DNA of 8,256 nucleotides from Stenotrophomonas_A sp035539015 (lineage in GTDB: Bacteria > Pseudomonadota > Gammaproteobacteria > Xanthomonadales > Xanthomonadaceae), in NCBI GenBank assembly GCA_035539015.1, contig DATLJF010000228.1, positions 1 through 8,256 on the forward strand, read 5' to 3'. Made by a program: the position numbers and the translations under genes. Shown one piece after another: positions 6,901-8,256 of this stretch. The first letter of the stretch is position 1; each line of letters begins with the position of its first letter. The notes beneath the pieces were generated by a model. That model was not told the origin of the DNA and did no database searches. It saw only the letters and a list, made by a program, of their open reading frames with translations.

Positions 6901-8256
6901 CTGCGGACCCGGAATCGAACGTACTCGATCGCCCTGGCGGCATCTTCGTGCGCCCGGCCGAACATATGTCCGACGAGGACCGCGTGCTGTTGCAGTCGGT
7001 GGCACGAGCGATCATCAGCGACCAGCACGGCAGCCTGGCCGCGCAACTGGAGCGCTACCCGGCGCTGGAGCGTGCGTTGCCGCCGCCGTTGTCCGCCGCC
7101 ATGGCGGATGCCCCTGCGCAGCCGCAGCTGCCCACTATCGCCACTGCACAAGAAATAGCCGGTGCCGCGCTGGACCCTGGCGTGCGGCTGTTCGACAACG
7201 GCATCGGCGCCTTTGCCGCGGACGGGCGCGAGTATGTGATCGAGCAGGACGGCGACCAGCGCACACCGGCGCCGTGGTCCAACGTCATCGCCAATGCCCA
7301 GTTCGGCAGCGTGCTTAGCGAGAGCGCCTGTGGCTACACCTGGCTGGAGAATGCGCATGAGTTCCGGCTGACGCCCTGGCACAACGACCCGGTCACCGAC
7401 AGTGCCGGCGAGGCCTTCTACCTGCGCGACGAGGACAGCGGCGCGGTGTGGTCGCCCAGCGCGTTGCCGTGCCGCGGCACCGGCGTGTATCGCACCCGCC
7501 ATGGCTTTGGCTACAGCGTTTACGAACATGTCGAGGACGGCATCGCCAGCGAGCTCTGGGTCTTCGTCGACCTGGAGCACGCAGTGAAGTACTCGCTGCT
7601 GCGCCTGCGCAATCTCTCCGGGCGTTCGCGACGGCTCAGCGCGACTGGCTATGTCGAATGGATATTGGGCGACATCCGCGCGCGTTCGCGCATGCACGTG
7701 GTCAGCGATGTGGACGCCAGCGGCGTGTTGATCGCGCGTAACCCCTACAACAGCGAGTTCGAAGGCCGCGTGGCGTTCTTCGACGTCGATGCGCCCACCC
7801 GCAGCCATACCGCCGACCGCGGCGAGTTCCTCGGTCGCAACGGACACCCGGAGGCACCGGCGGCACTGCGGCGCGAGCGCCTGTCCGGCCGTTGTGGGGC
7901 AGGCCTGGATCCCTGCGCCGCGCTCCAGGTGCCGATCACGCTGGCGGCGGGCGGCGCCTTCGAAACCGTATTCCGCCTCGGTGCCGCCGGTAGCGGTGAA
8001 CAGGCCGCGCAACTGGCGGCCGCCACCCGCGGCAGCGAGCACGCGCAGCGGGCGCTGGCGGCGGTGCGTGACCACTGGCAAGCGACCCTGGGCCACGTGC
8101 AGGTCCAGACCCCGGATCCGGCGGTAGACCTGCTCGCCAATGGCTGGCTGCTGTACCAGACCCTGGCCAGCCGCTATCTCGGGCGCAGTGGCTATTACCA
8201 GTCCGGCGGCGCCTTCGGCTTCCGTGATCAGTTGCAGGATGCAATGGCCCTGGTGC
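927..8256 (+). CDS. ndvB: Cyclic beta-1,2-glucan synthase (NdvB/ChvB/Cgs family), 3' truncated by the window edge
   Basis: Inner-membrane enzyme that makes cyclic beta-1,2-glucan from UDP-glucose. By family knowledge it primes on itself, elongates, trims by phosphorolysis and cyclizes. The window holds 2443 codons without a stop; relatives are about 2800-2900 residues, so roughly 400 are missing. An Arg-rich N-terminus leads into a conserved region with EWLLDNYYLVEEQ. Predicted membrane segments: ~429-449, 455-477, 841-857, 861-880, 965-983 and 987-1008, six as described for Brucella Cgs. The GT84 domain lies between segments 2 and 3, with LDSDTQLP (D649, D651), YQDLFAEGSF, SHDLLEG (D763) and RWIRGDWQ (797-804). 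The glucoamylase-like cyclization domain (~1100-1540) has FLNWYDT (1113-1119), STVDSGN, SEAR (E1340), PWGVSESGYN (E1426) and YMSHHQGM (1517-1524). Two GH94-associated modules start near 1584 and 2086. The GH94 catalytic barrel begins near 2400 and is cut just after RSGYYQSGGAFGFRDQLQD (2420-2438). All visible domains look intact. Start 927 is set by AGGTGA and an upstream in-frame stop. Family assignment is very secure. Confidence 0.95.
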   Translation, partial: MPLYWRAIRSSVRLRVQRWRLRRRRGTDKASLPADREPLRAALFSAEQMALHGRALAASHRISAGPSNARLLQQLKKNEIVLDAAAVTLARMAQDEVRINPAGEWLLDNYYLVEEQMRMARRHLPAGYSRELPKLERGPSAGLPRVYDLASEAIAHSDGRIDAAVLSRFIAAYQTITPLTLGELWAIPIMLRLALIDNLRRMAAQVIREVEHHRRAGAWVRRLKHTAEASPKDVVLVVADMARSDPPLSGAFVAELSRGLQGRGAVLAMPAAWIEQWVAEAGESVEGLIHAESQRQAATQVSISNSIGSLRFLDHMDWREFVETMSVVERTLRRDPAGVYARMDFGTRDHYRHVIERLARRGGVGEVRVAALVLGLAQEATAPEAASHVGYYLVDDGRAHAQARVDAEVPVTRRRRIRFTPLRTRLWRYLLPAALVAMAFSFALLWPLYRAGQPGMLLWPLAALALLAFSELGVALVNWVVTAQVPPRALPRMDLSTGIPPDCRTLVVIPSLLGSPADADGLAEALEVRFLANRDAHLHFALLTDFLDAPQAEMPGDAAIVAQAVRQIELLNLRYAPEHGDRFFLLHRPRTWNAGERCWMGAERKRGKLAALNRLLRSEHPGAPSGSDFARISGMTAVLANVRYVITLDSDTQLPRDAARKCVAAMAHPLNQPRMDLQKRRVQRGYGILQPGMGSSMSGGAESRYARMFGSEPGIDPYNGTVSDVYQDLFAEGSFIGKGIYDVDAFEAVLADRFPDNRILSHDLLEGCYARAGLISDVQLFENHPARYLGDARRRSRWIRGDWQLWPWLLPWVPLADGGYERNPLSWLSRGKLLDNLRRSLVPPAMVVLLVAGWWLSPQPLAWTLWLLVLWLGPVLLPALHAALHPPEDSTLDLHLRQVAGSTGRQLQRAAVTVACLPYEAAFSLSAILRTLWRTLVSRRHLLQWNPSSEVDRALRAGRRAEWRAMAIAPLFALGVALALLRVAPAALWPAVPLLLGWALSPWLMAWLGQPPPQRGAELVPAQVVFLGRLARRTWGFFANHFSEDDHWLPPDNLQEYPATVIAHRTSPTNIGLALLANLAAHDLGYLPAGEVVERCRKILGTLETLPRHRGHFLNWYDTQTLQPLPPRYVSTVDSGNLAGHLLTLRQGLLGMIDAPVVPPRLFDGLADTLGLVQEAGAAQPALVGACTSFSERLGALRRDSLALADIDQALSALCNSAEAMAALAVGGGEPQRCALALLHDCIAAQAELQRWLPVSAMPAGEAIAIPTLRQLRRQEADLALQARAGERILQMERLAHLAGQLAQMEYDFLYDRARHLLAIGYNVDERRLDASQYDLLASEARLCNFVAIAQGQLPQESWFALGRMMTEVEGAAALLSWSGSMFEYLMPQLVMPSYPDTLLDRTAQQVVRAQIDYGARRGVPWGVSESGYNAVDARLNYQYRAFGVPGLGLKRGLAQDLVIAPYASAMALMVAPVPACENLQRLSAQGFGGRFGLYEAIDYTAARVPRGQSHVLVRSYMSHHQGMALLAMDYLLCGQPMQQRFVADAQVQATLLLLQERVPRTGVFHPHPVESAGNRTASADAETPLRVIRDPDRSRLGVQLLSNGRYHGMLSSAGGGYSRQREMAVTRWREDSTRDHWGTFCYLRDVGSGKVWSATHQPTCVEVEGYEAIFSDAKAEFRGRHQGYDTHLEIAISAEDDVELRRLRITNRSRQRRVIEITTYAEVVLAPALADEMHPAFGNLFVQSEILADKQALLCTRRARSHEEVAPWMLHLVAVHDADISAISYETDRARFLGRGRSTRRPLALSEGKALSGTAGSVLDPIVAIRCRIELAPEQRAQIDMVYGVGAQREACTALVDKYRDRRLADRVFDLALTHSQVVRRQIDASQSDALLYERLAGLVLYTHPLLRAEPELLARNRRGQPGLWGHAISGDLPIVLLRVSDSDNIELVRQMVQAHAYWRLKGLRVDLVIWNESQAGYRQQLQDQIVGMVAADPESNVLDRPGGIFVRPAEHMSDEDRVLLQSVARAIISDQHGSLAAQLERYPALERALPPPLSAAMADAPAQPQLPTIATAQEIAGAALDPGVRLFDNGIGAFAADGREYVIEQDGDQRTPAPWSNVIANAQFGSVLSESACGYTWLENAHEFRLTPWHNDPVTDSAGEAFYLRDEDSGAVWSPSALPCRGTGVYRTRHGFGYSVYEHVEDGIASELWVFVDLEHAVKYSLLRLRNLSGRSRRLSATGYVEWILGDIRARSRMHVVSDVDASGVLIARNPYNSEFEGRVAFFDVDAPTRSHTADRGEFLGRNGHPEAPAALRRERLSGRCGAGLDPCAALQVPITLAAGGAFETVFRLGAAGSGEQAAQLAAATRGSEHAQRALAAVRDHWQATLGHVQVQTPDPAVDLLANGWLLYQTLASRYLGRSGYYQSGGAFGFRDQLQDAMALV

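Noticed and set aside
5661..8096. 811-codon open frame on the - strand inside ndvB
   Set aside because: The + strand frame over the same bases matches NdvB domains throughout. Long antisense frames are common opposite GC-rich genes, and this one is rich in Arg, His, Gln, Ala and Gly with no recognisable motif.

Overview
The window is a GC-rich bacterial segment whose third codon positions are dominated by G and C. It fits a gammaproteobacterium of the Xanthomonadaceae (Xanthomonas or a close relative). This placement is an inference from base composition and remembered protein similarity; no taxonomic marker is present. Both genes lie on the + strand, and coding sequence fills all but 80 bases.

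Bases 1-846 hold the 3' part of an SGNH/GDSL-type hydrolase gene. Its frame is open through the left edge, so the N-terminus is missing, but all four catalytic blocks are present. An 80-base gap (847-926) follows. It contains a perfect 10-bp palindrome (864-873) and a nested, nearly perfect dyad (882-930) that covers the ribosome binding site region and start codon of the next gene.

From 927 to the right edge runs one uninterrupted frame of 2443 codons. It encodes most of a cyclic beta-1,2-glucan synthase (NdvB/ChvB/Cgs family). The visible order is an N-terminal conserved region, two membrane segments, a GT84 glycosyltransferase domain, four more membrane segments, a glucoamylase-like cyclization domain, two related GH94-associated modules, and the first ~40 residues of the GH94 phosphorylase catalytic barrel. 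The window ends inside the signature motif of that barrel. By family knowledge the enzyme primes, elongates, trims and cyclizes beta-1,2-glucan from UDP-glucose at the inner membrane. The product is a periplasmic or secreted glucan linked to osmoadaptation and host interaction. The upstream hydrolase may be co-transcribed and could act on acyl groups of a carbohydrate, but no direct evidence ties it to the glucan.

I found no mobile element, CRISPR array, RNA gene or clearly new system. The most interesting non-coding signal is the potential hairpin over the ndvB start.
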